A DNA stretch of 36,981 nt from JAGLTN01 sp023135255 (GTDB taxonomy: Bacteria; Planctomycetota; Phycisphaerae; Sedimentisphaerales; Anaerobacaceae). Below the pieces are notes generated by a model. It had not been told where the DNA came from, made no database searches, and was given only the letters and a program-made list of their open reading frames with translations. Where the stretch lies: NCBI GenBank assembly GCA_030639495.1, contig DAOWCP010000011.1, positions 1-36,981 of the forward strand, in the 5' to 3' direction. Shown here piece by piece: positions 24,248 through 32,903 of the stretch. Each line of letters starts with the position of its first letter. Within the stretch, counting starts at the first letter, position 1. The position numbers were made by a program, and so were the translations under genes.

Positions 24248-26119
24248 TTACTTCTTTTTAAAATTCAAATCATACCGAATACTATAAACATCCCCGTCAA
24301 ATTCAGTATTAACCTGGTATCCGGAGTTGTGGAAGACTGCAAGCATTGATTTATTTTCAGGCAGAATCTTAGCATAAAATTGTTTCACACCTCTTGACCT
24401 GGCGATTTCTGTCAGGTAGTTTAAAAGCAATGTCCCCATCCCTTTCTGCTGCCATTCATCCTGCACAATAAAAGCTACCTCCGCTGCCATGGTCTTCTGA
24501 TTCAGAAAATATTGCGCTATAGCAACAATCTCTTCTTCCGGCACACCCGGCACAACTCCAACTATTGAAAGTTCATTGCTGTAATCGATATTAGTCAGTT
24601 GCTGAACATCTTTATGTGGAAAACGCATAGTGTGTGTCATATATCGCGTCTTAACCGTCGACTGGCTCAACGAATAAAGCATATGTGACAAAGACTTCTC
24701 ATCAGTAGGCTTTATAGGCCTGAAAAATATCTCCGTACCGTCACGCAGAGTATCATACTTTTCAAGCTCTAATGGATAACGAATCTTCTCACTATCAAGC
24801 TCGATCTGATCTTCATAAATATAATTCTGCTTCTTCGCTGCCTGCAAAAGTTTGGTTCTGAATTTAGGATGAGCAATATTAATCAAAGCCAGAGTTCTTT
24901 CCCTTATAGTTTTTCCATGCAGATAAGCAACGCCGTATTCTGTAACAACATAATGAACATCACCTCTTGTCGTCACCACACCTGCGCCCTCTGTAAGGTG
25001 AGGCACAATTCTTGAAACAGCCCCATCTTTAGCTGTCGAAGGCATCGTTATGATTGGTTTGCCTCCCCTGCTTTTTGCCGAGCCTCGAATAAAATCTATC
25101 TGACCTCCGATGCCGCTGTAAAACTGATACCCCAGCGAATCAGCACAAACCTGCCCTGTCAGATCAACCTCCAGCCCAACATTAATACCAACCATCTTTT
25201 CATTTTGTGCAATTATATATGAATCGTTAACATACTCCGTCGGATAAAACTCAAAGAACGGATTGTTATCGATATAATCATAAAGTTTTTTACTGCCCAT
25301 ACAAAAACTTGCGACTATTTTACCGCGATTAATCGTTTTCTTTGAGCAGGTTATCGCGCCACACTCGATCAAATCGATTATCCAGTCACCGAACATCTCT
25401 GTATGTATGCCGAGGTCTTTCTTATCTTTAAGAAACTCCGCCAACGCCTGTGGAATTCTTCCGATGCCGCATTCAATGGTACTGCCATCCTCAACAAGCC
25501 CGGAAATATTTCTGCCTATCGCCCGAAGCACATCATCAGGTTCATCCATCGTCACTTCGACTATATCTTCATCGAAAGGTACAAGCATATCAATATCATT
25601 AACATGCACAAAGCTGTCACCAAATGTTCTCGGCATACAACGATTAACCTGTGCAACTACATACCTCGAATTTGCAACTGCCGATTTAACAATATCAACT
25701 GAAACTCCCAAACTGCAAAGCCCCCCGGCATCCGGCGGCGAAACGCTAATCAAAGCAACATCTATCGGTATCTTACCGCTCTCAAACTGTTTTGGTATCT
25801 CCGATAAAAATATCGGCGTATAATCACCGACCCCACGGTTCAAAGCTCTGCGAACATTGTCAGCTATAAAAAAGCTGTTCATCTTAAATTTATCACGATA
25901 CTTCTCATCTACATAAGGAGCCTCACCTATTGTAAGCAGATGAACGATCCTCACATCATATATATCATCCGAATACTTCACAAGGCTCCGAACCAAATGC
26001 TGAGGCTGACCGACTCCTGTACCTATAAATACCGTATTGCCGGGTTTGATCTGCTTTATCGCCTGACGGGCATCGCCGACAAGATCGCTGTATTTTTCTT
26101 TCCAGTCAAATCTTTCCAT
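24248..26119 (-). CDS. Bifunctional acetyl-CoA hydrolase/CoA-transferase fused to a GNAT acetyltransferase
   Basis: The first part of this 623-aa protein (about 1-435) is an acetyl-CoA hydrolase/4-hydroxybutyrate CoA-transferase type enzyme. It shows ECGIGRIPQALAEFL, GIGGQIDFIRGSAKSRGGKP, GAGVVTTRGDVHYVVTEYGV and AYLHGKTIRERTLALINIAH. The last part (about 463-623) is a GNAT domain opening with EIFFRPIKPTDEKSLSHMLY and carrying the acetyl-CoA loop EWQQKGMGTLLLNYL. This is the type found at the C-terminus of the protein acetyltransferase Pat. The fusion is an architecture I recall from other bacteria. A role of the GNAT part in acetylating Acs is inferred from its type and from acuC downstream. 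It is separated by 15 nt from each neighbour. Confidence 0.9.
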   Translation of the reverse strand: MERFDWKEKYSDLVGDARQAIKQIKPGNTVFIGTGVGQPQHLVRSLVKYSDDIYDVRIVHLLTIGEAPYVDEKYRDKFKMNSFFIADNVRRALNRGVGDYTPIFLSEIPKQFESGKIPIDVALISVSPPDAGGLCSLGVSVDIVKSAVANSRYVVAQVNRCMPRTFGDSFVHVNDIDMLVPFDEDIVEVTMDEPDDVLRAIGRNISGLVEDGSTIECGIGRIPQALAEFLKDKKDLGIHTEMFGDWIIDLIECGAITCSKKTINRGKIVASFCMGSKKLYDYIDNNPFFEFYPTEYVNDSYIIAQNEKMVGINVGLEVDLTGQVCADSLGYQFYSGIGGQIDFIRGSAKSRGGKPIITMPSTAKDGAVSRIVPHLTEGAGVVTTRGDVHYVVTEYGVAYLHGKTIRERTLALINIAHPKFRTKLLQAAKKQNYIYEDQIELDSEKIRYPLELEKYDTLRDGTEIFFRPIKPTDEKSLSHMLYSLSQSTVKTRYMTHTMRFPHKDVQQLTNIDYSNELSIVGVVPGVPEEEIVAIAQYFLNQKTMAAEVAFIVQDEWQQKGMGTLLLNYLTEIARSRGVKQFYAKILPENKSMLAVFHNSGYQVNTEFDGDVYSIRYDLNFKKK

Positions 26120-26134
26120 TGGGCACCTGCCTTT

Positions 26135-28237
26135 TTAAATATCTTCAAGAGTAATCATCGCATCGACTGCAAGAGGTGTAACACTCTCATGGCCTACGAC
26201 AAAAGGATTAATATCTATTTCTTTAATTTGAGGAAACTCCATCGCAAGCTGAGAAAGTCTTTGCAGAGCTTCCGCTATCAAATCCAGACTGACCCCATCA
26301 CCTTCTTCTGTCCCTGTCAGCATACGATAAGTCTGCGTACGCACAAGCATCTCCTTAGCTTCATCAGCCGTCAAGGGTGCAGGATAAAACGCAACATCCT
26401 CAAGAACCTCTACCAACTTGCCCCCCATCCCGAACATCATCAAAGGCCCAAAACGCCTGTCGCGGTGCATACCAAGTATAACCTCTTGCCCCTGCTTACA
26501 CATCTGCTCAACAACAATTCCTGATATCTTTGCTTCCGGCAGTTTTTGAGGGATCCTGTACATCATAAGATCAAACCCGTCCCGCACTGCCTGGTCACCA
26601 ATAATATTAACTTTAACACCATCAAATTTCATCTTATGAATAATATCCGGAGACCAAATTTTAAGCACTACCGGATAACCTATCTGATTTGCGATATTAA
26701 CCGCCTGCTCAGCTGACGTCGCAACTGCGCCTTTCGGAATAGTAAACCCATAAGCTTCGAGAATCTCCTTACTCCGCATCTCACCGATTTCATATTTCTT
26801 TTGTTTCAGGCATCTGAAAATAACCCCCTCAACCTTTCGCCGATTCACAGAGAACATCTTAACAACTCTCTTCGGCCTTGACCGCCACTTACTATAGCTG
26901 GCCATCACCTTAGCTGTAGCAACCGCGCTTTCCGGCGAATCATAATAAGGAACACCGCCTTCCCACAAAACTTTCAGCGACTCACTGATCTTGCTGGCAC
27001 CAAGGAAACACGCCAGTATAGGCTTATGTCCATTTTCCTTTGAAACTTTTACTACCGCCTCAGCCGTAGCTATGCACTCGGTCATCGCATGAGGACTAAG
27101 CATCACCAATACGGTATCAACATTCTCATCCTCAACAACAGCCTTCAAAACCAGCTCATACCTGCCCGCAAGAGCATCTCCCAAAAGATCGATCGGGTTA
27201 TCAATATTCGCAGCATCAGAAAGATTCTCAGCGAGCATTTTTGTAGTTTTTTCGGTAAATCTGGCAAGGGTAAGCCCTTCTCTGTCAATAGCATCCGCCG
27301 CCATAATCCCCGCTCCGCCTGCATTAGCTATTACCGCAATTCTATCAGACTTGGGTAAAGGCTGAGTCGCAAAAGCCCGCGCAAAATCAAACTGCACCTT
27401 GATAGATTCGCACCTGATAACCCCCGCCCTTTCAAAAATGCACTCATAAGCACTTTCGCTACCCATAAGTCTGCCGGTATGAGATGATGCAGCCTTGGCG
27501 CCAAATTCGGTTACGCCGGACTTCATAAGCAGTATTGGTTTTTCCTTGCTTATCATCTCTGCCATACGAATAAACGCATCACCATCACTAATCGTCTCAA
27601 GATAGCCTGCGATAACCTTTGTATCTTCATCCTTACCCAATGCCTCCATAACATCAAGCTCATTGATATCAGTCTTATTGCCAATACTTATAAGTTTACT
27701 AAAACCGATCCCTATAGTATTGGCCATATCCACGATCGCCGCCATTATAGAACCTGACTGTGAAAAATAACTTATTGGCCCTTTTGCCGGCAATACCCCC
27801 GCGAAGCTGGCATTGAGTTTTTTCCCCGGCAGCATCATACCTATACAGTTAGGTCCGATCAGTCGCATATCACTGCTGCGGACAAGCCTGATGATCTCTT
27901 TTTCAAGCTTTGCCCCCTCTTGCCCGGCCTCCTTAAATCCAGAAGATATAACAATAACCGACTTACAACCTATATTAATGCATTGTCGTATATTCCCAAT
28001 TACACGCTTAGCAGGAACTACGATCACAACAAGATCAGGCTTTTCCGGCAGCTCTTCAAGCGACTTGTAGCTTTTCACCCCTAAAATAACATCAGCATTA
28101 GGATTAACAGCAAATATGCTGCCTGAATAATCCGAACTTATCGCCGCGGATAGTATTTCATATCCAACCTTACCTTTCGCACGCGATGCTCCCACTATCG
28201 CAACAGAATGAGGATCAAAAAAATGCCTTAAACTCAT
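26135..28237 (-). CDS. ADP-forming acyl/acetyl-CoA synthetase, fused alpha-beta form
   Basis: This enzyme interconverts acyl-CoA + ADP + phosphate and acid + CoA + ATP. The 700-aa protein has a CoA-binding Rossmann domain (FFDPHSVAIVGASRAKGKVG), ligase domains with LIGPNCIGMM and FSQSGSIMAAIVDMAN, the ASSHTGRLMG motif with H253 as the phosphorylated His, and a C-terminal ATP-grasp domain (about 460-700; YPVVLKIWSPDIIHKMKFDG, EIDINPFVVG). Intact H253 argues for an active synthetase rather than the inactive domain found in Pat. No GNAT domain is attached; one is on the next gene. ATG 28237 has GAGGTGG just upstream and is preferred to GTG 28267. Confidence 0.9.
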   Translation of the reverse strand: MSLRHFFDPHSVAIVGASRAKGKVGYEILSAAISSDYSGSIFAVNPNADVILGVKSYKSLEELPEKPDLVVIVVPAKRVIGNIRQCINIGCKSVIVISSGFKEAGQEGAKLEKEIIRLVRSSDMRLIGPNCIGMMLPGKKLNASFAGVLPAKGPISYFSQSGSIMAAIVDMANTIGIGFSKLISIGNKTDINELDVMEALGKDEDTKVIAGYLETISDGDAFIRMAEMISKEKPILLMKSGVTEFGAKAASSHTGRLMGSESAYECIFERAGVIRCESIKVQFDFARAFATQPLPKSDRIAVIANAGGAGIMAADAIDREGLTLARFTEKTTKMLAENLSDAANIDNPIDLLGDALAGRYELVLKAVVEDENVDTVLVMLSPHAMTECIATAEAVVKVSKENGHKPILACFLGASKISESLKVLWEGGVPYYDSPESAVATAKVMASYSKWRSRPKRVVKMFSVNRRKVEGVIFRCLKQKKYEIGEMRSKEILEAYGFTIPKGAVATSAEQAVNIANQIGYPVVLKIWSPDIIHKMKFDGVKVNIIGDQAVRDGFDLMMYRIPQKLPEAKISGIVVEQMCKQGQEVILGMHRDRRFGPLMMFGMGGKLVEVLEDVAFYPAPLTADEAKEMLVRTQTYRMLTGTEEGDGVSLDLIAEALQRLSQLAMEFPQIKEIDINPFVVGHESVTPLAVDAMITLEDI

Positions 28238-28440
28238 TTCCACCTCAGAATTTCTCAAAACATCCACAAATACAAAACTGTCAACCTTTCCTTTTTACAC
28301 AAGAGACAGGCTTTTGTAAAGCACTTTTGTCACTTTTTCCCCTGTTTGAAATGCAGTCAACCTAGTTTCCTGAAAAAATGTTCTCCTGCCTATGGTGCGG
28401 CAAAGCGATCTGAGTGTCCACGATGAATTTTAGCTAAAAA

Positions 28441-29400
28441 TCAACTCGAAACTTCAGGGCAAGACATTATATAATTCATTATATCGCTCATCTTCGCCGT
28501 TGCAACAGCTATCGTACAATCGGCAGCTCCATAATAAAGATTCAGTTGGTCAGTCTCCTTACTGACCGTGACACCTGACGGAAAAATTACCCCGCCCACA
28601 TCTCCAACCTGTTCATACAACTCACGAGGACCAAGTATCCACTCATCCCCCCGCCTTAAAACTTTCCAGGGCTCATTAAGATCAAGCAACACCAACCCAA
28701 GACGGTACAAAGCACCGGCTGTAGTATTGCGAACACCATGATAAAACATAAGCCAACCCTGTGGTGTTTCAACCGGCTGACATGCCAACCCAACCCTGTG
28801 GCAATCCCAGTATGCATGTCTCGATGGTATAAGCATAGTATGGTCGCCCCAGTGTTTCAAATCTGGTGAAAAACTAAGCCAGATATGCGCTTCACCTCTT
28901 ACAATAGGCCGATGTATCAAAACAAACCTGCCTCTGAATCTGCGAGGAAAAAGACACGCATCTTTATCCTCAGGAGGAAGCAATACACCAAGACGCGCAA
29001 AAGTCTTAAAATTTTTCGTTATCGCAAGCGAAACAACAGGGCCGCCTTCACTGAAAGACGTATATGTAATCGCATATTGCTTTTGTTCCTCAAGCCAGAT
29101 AATCCTCGGATCCTCAAGCCCCCACCTTTCCTCACGGTTGCTGTGGTCAGCTTCCATCGTAGGCTCTGAATCTATCTGCCAATTTGTAAACCCATCGGCA
29201 CTTCTGGCAACGGTCAAATGAGAAAACCCCCGCATATCCTCAACACGGGCAAGTATAAGAGTTTCATTATTGATCTTTATCGCAGCCGGATTCATCACAG
29301 CATTAACCGCATAAGGCCAATCCTCAGGCGTTAGAATCGGATTTCCTCCATACCTCGTAAAAAGCTCATTAGCTTTCTTCTGCAATTCAAAGTTAGGCAT
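28441..29400 (-). CDS. GH130-family beta-mannoside phosphorylase/hydrolase (second of two)
   Basis: The 319-aa cytoplasmic protein has family motifs: GGNPILTPEDWPYAVNAVMN, ILARVEDMRGFSHLTVARS, RWGLEDPRI with D97 in the catalytic-acid position, RRFRGRFVLIHRPI, and GWLMFYHGVRNTTAGALYRL. It differs clearly from the protein at 11598-12599 (for example GLEDPRI against RYDPRV) and probably belongs to another GH130 subfamily, so the two may act on different mannosides. AGGGATGAT precedes the ATG. A TATAAT box on the minus strand at 29451-29456 has only a weak -35 partner. It is transcribed alone, 172 nt downstream of no other minus-strand gene and 203 nt before the synthetase. Confidence 0.85.
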   Translation of the reverse strand: MPNFELQKKANELFTRYGGNPILTPEDWPYAVNAVMNPAAIKINNETLILARVEDMRGFSHLTVARSADGFTNWQIDSEPTMEADHSNREERWGLEDPRIIWLEEQKQYAITYTSFSEGGPVVSLAITKNFKTFARLGVLLPPEDKDACLFPRRFRGRFVLIHRPIVRGEAHIWLSFSPDLKHWGDHTMLIPSRHAYWDCHRVGLACQPVETPQGWLMFYHGVRNTTAGALYRLGLVLLDLNEPWKVLRRGDEWILGPRELYEQVGDVGGVIFPSGVTVSKETDQLNLYYGAADCTIAVATAKMSDIMNYIMSCPEVSS

Positions 29401-29642
29401 AATATCATCCCTAAAACTGCTGTTAACTAAAGATTTTTCTCTTTGTCCCCATTATAATCGGCTATAAGGCCCTTTCCGGATAAACCAATGTACAACTTTA
29501 AATCCAAATTTCAAATAAAAATCAATCGTTTCCAAAAAAACCTTAAATATTGCCCATCCCCATCTTAATCAATCAACAAAATAGCTGATGGCATCGCTTT
29601 GATTTTCGAGCTGATATTTAACTTTCTTCATAGGAACATATA

Positions 29643-30455
29643 GTGGAAATTTTTATAAAAACCAAAACCAGAAGTATAAATTTGCCCACCAACCATCTCC
29701 AGCAACTTCCAAACGCAAAGCTGACAACCCTGAAACGATACTTATTGACTATTCTCGCAACATCTGTTACTTTCACCGCTATTATATTTAGTGTTTCTTG
29801 TCGTTGTAAAGGTATAGAAGATATGCAGGTAAAAACTCTGATTTTAGGATTATATGAAAATAACAGCTACATTGTTCGCCAAAACGAAACCTCAAAGGAC
29901 TGCATCATCGTAGATACTGCTCTCGATGTCGCGGAAATGATAGATTATCTAAAAGACAACAACCTAAATCCGGTTGCGATAGTTTTAACTCATGGCCACA
30001 TGGATCACATCTTCGGCGTAAAGCCTCTGCGAAAAACTTATCCCGAAATAAAAGTATACATCCACAAACTTGATGCTCATATGCTAAATGACGGCAACGC
30101 AAATCTATCAATGCTCTCAGGAGTAAGCTTCAATACCGATGCCGCAGAGCACCTTTTCGATGAGCCGGACATCCTAAAACTTGCTGGTATAGAATTGCAG
30201 GTATTGCACACCCCAGGTCACACACCAGGCGGCGTATGCTTTTATAATAAACAAGCAAACGTACTATTCAGCGGCGATACATTATTCGCTGAATCCATAG
30301 GCAGAACAGATTTCCCCAACGGCTCAATGGAACAACTCATCGAAAACATAAAAACAAAACTCATGCCCCTGCCGGATGAAACTATCGTTCTCCCAGGTCA
30401 TGGCCCAGAAACAACTATCGGTCAGGAAAAAAAATTCAACCAGTACTTGCAGTAA
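29643..30455 (+). CDS. MBL-fold metallo-hydrolase (glyoxalase II-like), start uncertain
   Basis: This metallo-beta-lactamase-fold hydrolase has the complete metal set: LTHGHMDHIFG, HTPGHTPGGVCFY, FSGDTLF and LPGHGPETT. Such small enzymes act on thioesters, including glyoxalase II-like reactions; the substrate here is unknown. From GTG 29643 (AGGA 7 nt upstream) it is 270 aa with a 60-residue N-terminal extension. That extension holds one hydrophobic segment (about 33-52) ending in SVSC, possibly a signal anchor or a poor lipobox. From ATG 29823 (MQVKTLILGLYENNSYIV) it is a standard 210-aa cytosolic enzyme. The ribosome site favours the long form; family length favours the short one. It converges on ymdB with a 3-nt gap. 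Confidence 0.85.
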   Translation: MEIFIKTKTRSINLPTNHLQQLPNAKLTTLKRYLLTILATSVTFTAIIFSVSCRCKGIEDMQVKTLILGLYENNSYIVRQNETSKDCIIVDTALDVAEMIDYLKDNNLNPVAIVLTHGHMDHIFGVKPLRKTYPEIKVYIHKLDAHMLNDGNANLSMLSGVSFNTDAAEHLFDEPDILKLAGIELQVLHTPGHTPGGVCFYNKQANVLFSGDTLFAESIGRTDFPNGSMEQLIENIKTKLMPLPDETIVLPGHGPETTIGQEKKFNQYLQ

Positions 30456-30458
30456 TTA

Positions 30459-31313
30459 CTACATAAAATCGTTGCTTAGATTCTCATTCCTGCCGTCGTC
30501 AGCATCGTATGTACTGCTGTCCTGAATATCGCTTTTAATACAAATCCGTTCAATTTTTTCAGCGACTTTTGTATTACTGTCGATCGTCACAATTATCCCG
30601 TTGATTTGCACATCATCCTGGGCTACGGCAAATGGATAAGGCATCTGTGTACGAAAAGATTTAAGCACATTTTCTTTATCCCTGCCAAGCACCGAGTCAC
30701 AAGGCCCAGTCATTCCAATATCCGTAATATAAGCGGTCCCTTTCGGCAATATCTTTTCGTCAGCAGTTGCAACATGAGTATGCGTACCGAAACAGCAGCT
30801 AACCTTACCGTCCAGATAATACCCCATCGCTATTTTCTCACTCGTCGCCTCTGCATGCATCTCAACAAAAATAATATCCGCATTTTGTTTAAGCTTAGGC
30901 AATATTTTATCTATCGCACCAAAAGGACAATCCGCGGGCTTCATAAAAATCCTGCCTATCAAAGATACTACCGCAATTTGAAATCCCTTGAAACAGTGAT
31001 AAACAGCCCAGCCTTTGCCCGCTGACAATTCAGACATATTCGCAGGTCTAACAATATCACCCGCTGTTTCAAGGATAGAAATAATATCCCTTTTGCGATA
31101 AGTATGGTCCCCCAGAGTTATCAAATTAACGCCGTAACGCTGCAATTTGTTATATATTTGAGGAGTCAGCCCAGAACCGCCGGCAGCATTTTCCGCATTA
31201 ACAATAACACAATCAATGCTCCTCTGCTCAACAAGTCCTTTAAGCTCCTCAGCAAGAACCCGCCTGCCAGGCTTACCGACAACATCACCTATACATAGAA
31301 TATTTAATTTCAT
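30459..31313 (-). CDS. YmdB-like metallophosphoesterase
   Basis: This family hydrolyses 2',3'-cyclic nucleotides and, in Bacillus, affects RNase Y-dependent mRNA turnover and biofilm choice. The 284-aa protein has the expected metal motifs: CIGDVVGKPGRR (D10), VNAENAAGG, TLGDHTYRKRDI, VEMHAEATSEK and FGTHTHVATADE, followed by TDIGMTGPCDSVLG. The last 25 or so residues (SDIQDSSTYDADDGRNENLS) are an acidic extension beyond the usual end. It starts 6 nt after the rny stop, so the two genes form an operon; this pairing is widespread and supports the assignment. Confidence 0.9.
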   Translation of the reverse strand: MKLNILCIGDVVGKPGRRVLAEELKGLVEQRSIDCVIVNAENAAGGSGLTPQIYNKLQRYGVNLITLGDHTYRKRDIISILETAGDIVRPANMSELSAGKGWAVYHCFKGFQIAVVSLIGRIFMKPADCPFGAIDKILPKLKQNADIIFVEMHAEATSEKIAMGYYLDGKVSCCFGTHTHVATADEKILPKGTAYITDIGMTGPCDSVLGRDKENVLKSFRTQMPYPFAVAQDDVQINGIIVTIDSNTKVAEKIERICIKSDIQDSSTYDADDGRNENLSNDFM

Positions 31314-31319
31314 TTTTTA

Positions 31320-32903
31320 TTACTTGGCATATTCAATACAACGAACTTCACGCAGAAGCGTAACCTGTATTTCACCAGGATACGTCATCTCATTTTCAAC
31401 TTTCATTGCTATATCACGCGCGATCTTTGTTGCCGATTCGTCATCTATCTGTTCTGCATTAACAATAACACGAATCTCACGACCTGCCTGAATAGCATAC
31501 GCCGTATCAACACCCTTAAAACCAGTAGCGATTTCTTCGAGCTTTTCAAGCCTCTTAATATAACGCTCCAAAGTTTCCCTTCTTGCTCCAGGTCTCGATG
31601 CACTGATAGCATCTGCCGCAGCAACAAGCGGGGTATAAGGATTATCAGCCACTATGTCTCCATGGTGAGCTCCGACAGCATTTAAAATTATCGATGATTC
31701 ATTGAAACGCTTCAGGAAGTTAGCACCGATCTCCGGATGACCACCTTCGATCTCATGGTCGATCGCCTTGCCGATATCATGCAGAAATCCTGCTCGTCTT
31801 GCAATTGAACCATCAAGCTCAAGCTCCTCTGCCATTATCTGAGAAAGGAACGCAACCTCGACGCTGTGACGCAAAACATTCTGACCATAACTTGTTCTGT
31901 AATTCAAAGCCCCGAGCAGACTTAATACCCTGTTACTCAAACCTCTGATATTAGCCTCAACAGCAGCATCTTTACCAATCTGTAAGACTTTCTGATTAAC
32001 ATCTTTCTTAGTCTGAACAACCAGCTCCTCTATTCGCGATGGATGGATTCGACCATCCTGAATAAGCTTTTCCATCGCAAGCCTTGCTACCTCACGCCTT
32101 ACCGGATTAAAACCACTGACAATGATCAAACCAGGCGTATCATCGACGATAACATCAACACCAGTAGCTTTTTCAAAAGCACGAATATTTCGACCTTCTC
32201 GGCCAATTATACGCCCTTTCATATCATCACTGGGAATCTCAACCGTAGAAACTGTCGCCTCACAAGTCTGCTCAGCTGCATAACGCTGGATCGCGGTACT
32301 GATTATCTCCCTGCTTTTATCGTTAACGGTCTCGTTAGCCTCCTCAAGCTTCCTCTGGATAAGAGATGACATCTCATGCTCACACTCATCCTCAAGCCGT
32401 TTCAAAAGAAGCTCTTTCGCATCTTCGACACCCATAGCGGTAATTTTCAACAACTGATTTTTCTGTTGACCCAGCAATGTAGTAACTTGTTTTTCTTTTG
32501 CAGTAACTTTCTGAAAACGCTTGTCGATTTCCTTGCTCTGCTGCTTATTAGTTCTTTCCTGCTGCTGCTGCAAATCAGTTTGCTTGTCGAGACTGTCTTC
32601 ACGCTTGCTCAATCTGACTTCTGATTCCCGCAACTCAACCCGAATCTGATTGGCCTCTGCGGTAAACTGTTCTTTCTTTTTAATTCCCTCTTCAGCTGCA
32701 TCAATTCGTGCTGATTTAATAATATTCTCAGCCTCCCGCTTAGCACCTTCAAGTTGTCTTTCAATGTCCTGCTCAACGGTCTTAGATCTGGCTCTTGAGA
32801 TCATCTGGAAAACGACAGCCGCCAGACAAACTCCTAAAAGCAAACCAACGACAGTTGCTACTGCAACCGGCAATTCGACGATAACCATTAATATATCAAA
32901 CAT
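31320..32903 (-). CDS. rny: Ribonuclease Y
   Basis: RNase Y is a membrane-bound endoribonuclease that starts mRNA decay in bacteria that rely on it instead of RNase E. The 527-aa protein has an N-terminal membrane helix (about 9-33) and a long charged coiled coil (about 35-195; many Lys, Glu and Gln). A KH domain follows (DMKGRIIGREGRNIRAFEKA), then an HD domain with RHSVEVAFLS and GFLHDIGKAIDHE, and a typical ending MTYPGEIQVTLLREVR. ATG 32903 has AGGGGA just upstream and gives the normal length; the earlier in-frame start at 32966 is rejected. YmdB follows in the same operon. Confidence 0.95.
   Translation of the reverse strand: MFDILMVIVELPVAVATVVGLLLGVCLAAVVFQMISRARSKTVEQDIERQLEGAKREAENIIKSARIDAAEEGIKKKEQFTAEANQIRVELRESEVRLSKREDSLDKQTDLQQQQERTNKQQSKEIDKRFQKVTAKEKQVTTLLGQQKNQLLKITAMGVEDAKELLLKRLEDECEHEMSSLIQRKLEEANETVNDKSREIISTAIQRYAAEQTCEATVSTVEIPSDDMKGRIIGREGRNIRAFEKATGVDVIVDDTPGLIIVSGFNPVRREVARLAMEKLIQDGRIHPSRIEELVVQTKKDVNQKVLQIGKDAAVEANIRGLSNRVLSLLGALNYRTSYGQNVLRHSVEVAFLSQIMAEELELDGSIARRAGFLHDIGKAIDHEIEGGHPEIGANFLKRFNESSIILNAVGAHHGDIVADNPYTPLVAAADAISASRPGARRETLERYIKRLEKLEEIATGFKGVDTAYAIQAGREIRVIVNAEQIDDESATKIARDIAMKVENEMTYPGEIQVTLLREVRCIEYAK

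Noticed and set aside
29580..29600. A TGGCAT...TTTGAT pair before the MBL-fold gene considered as a sigma-54 promoter.
   Set aside because: The spacing and the -12 GC element do not fit the consensus.
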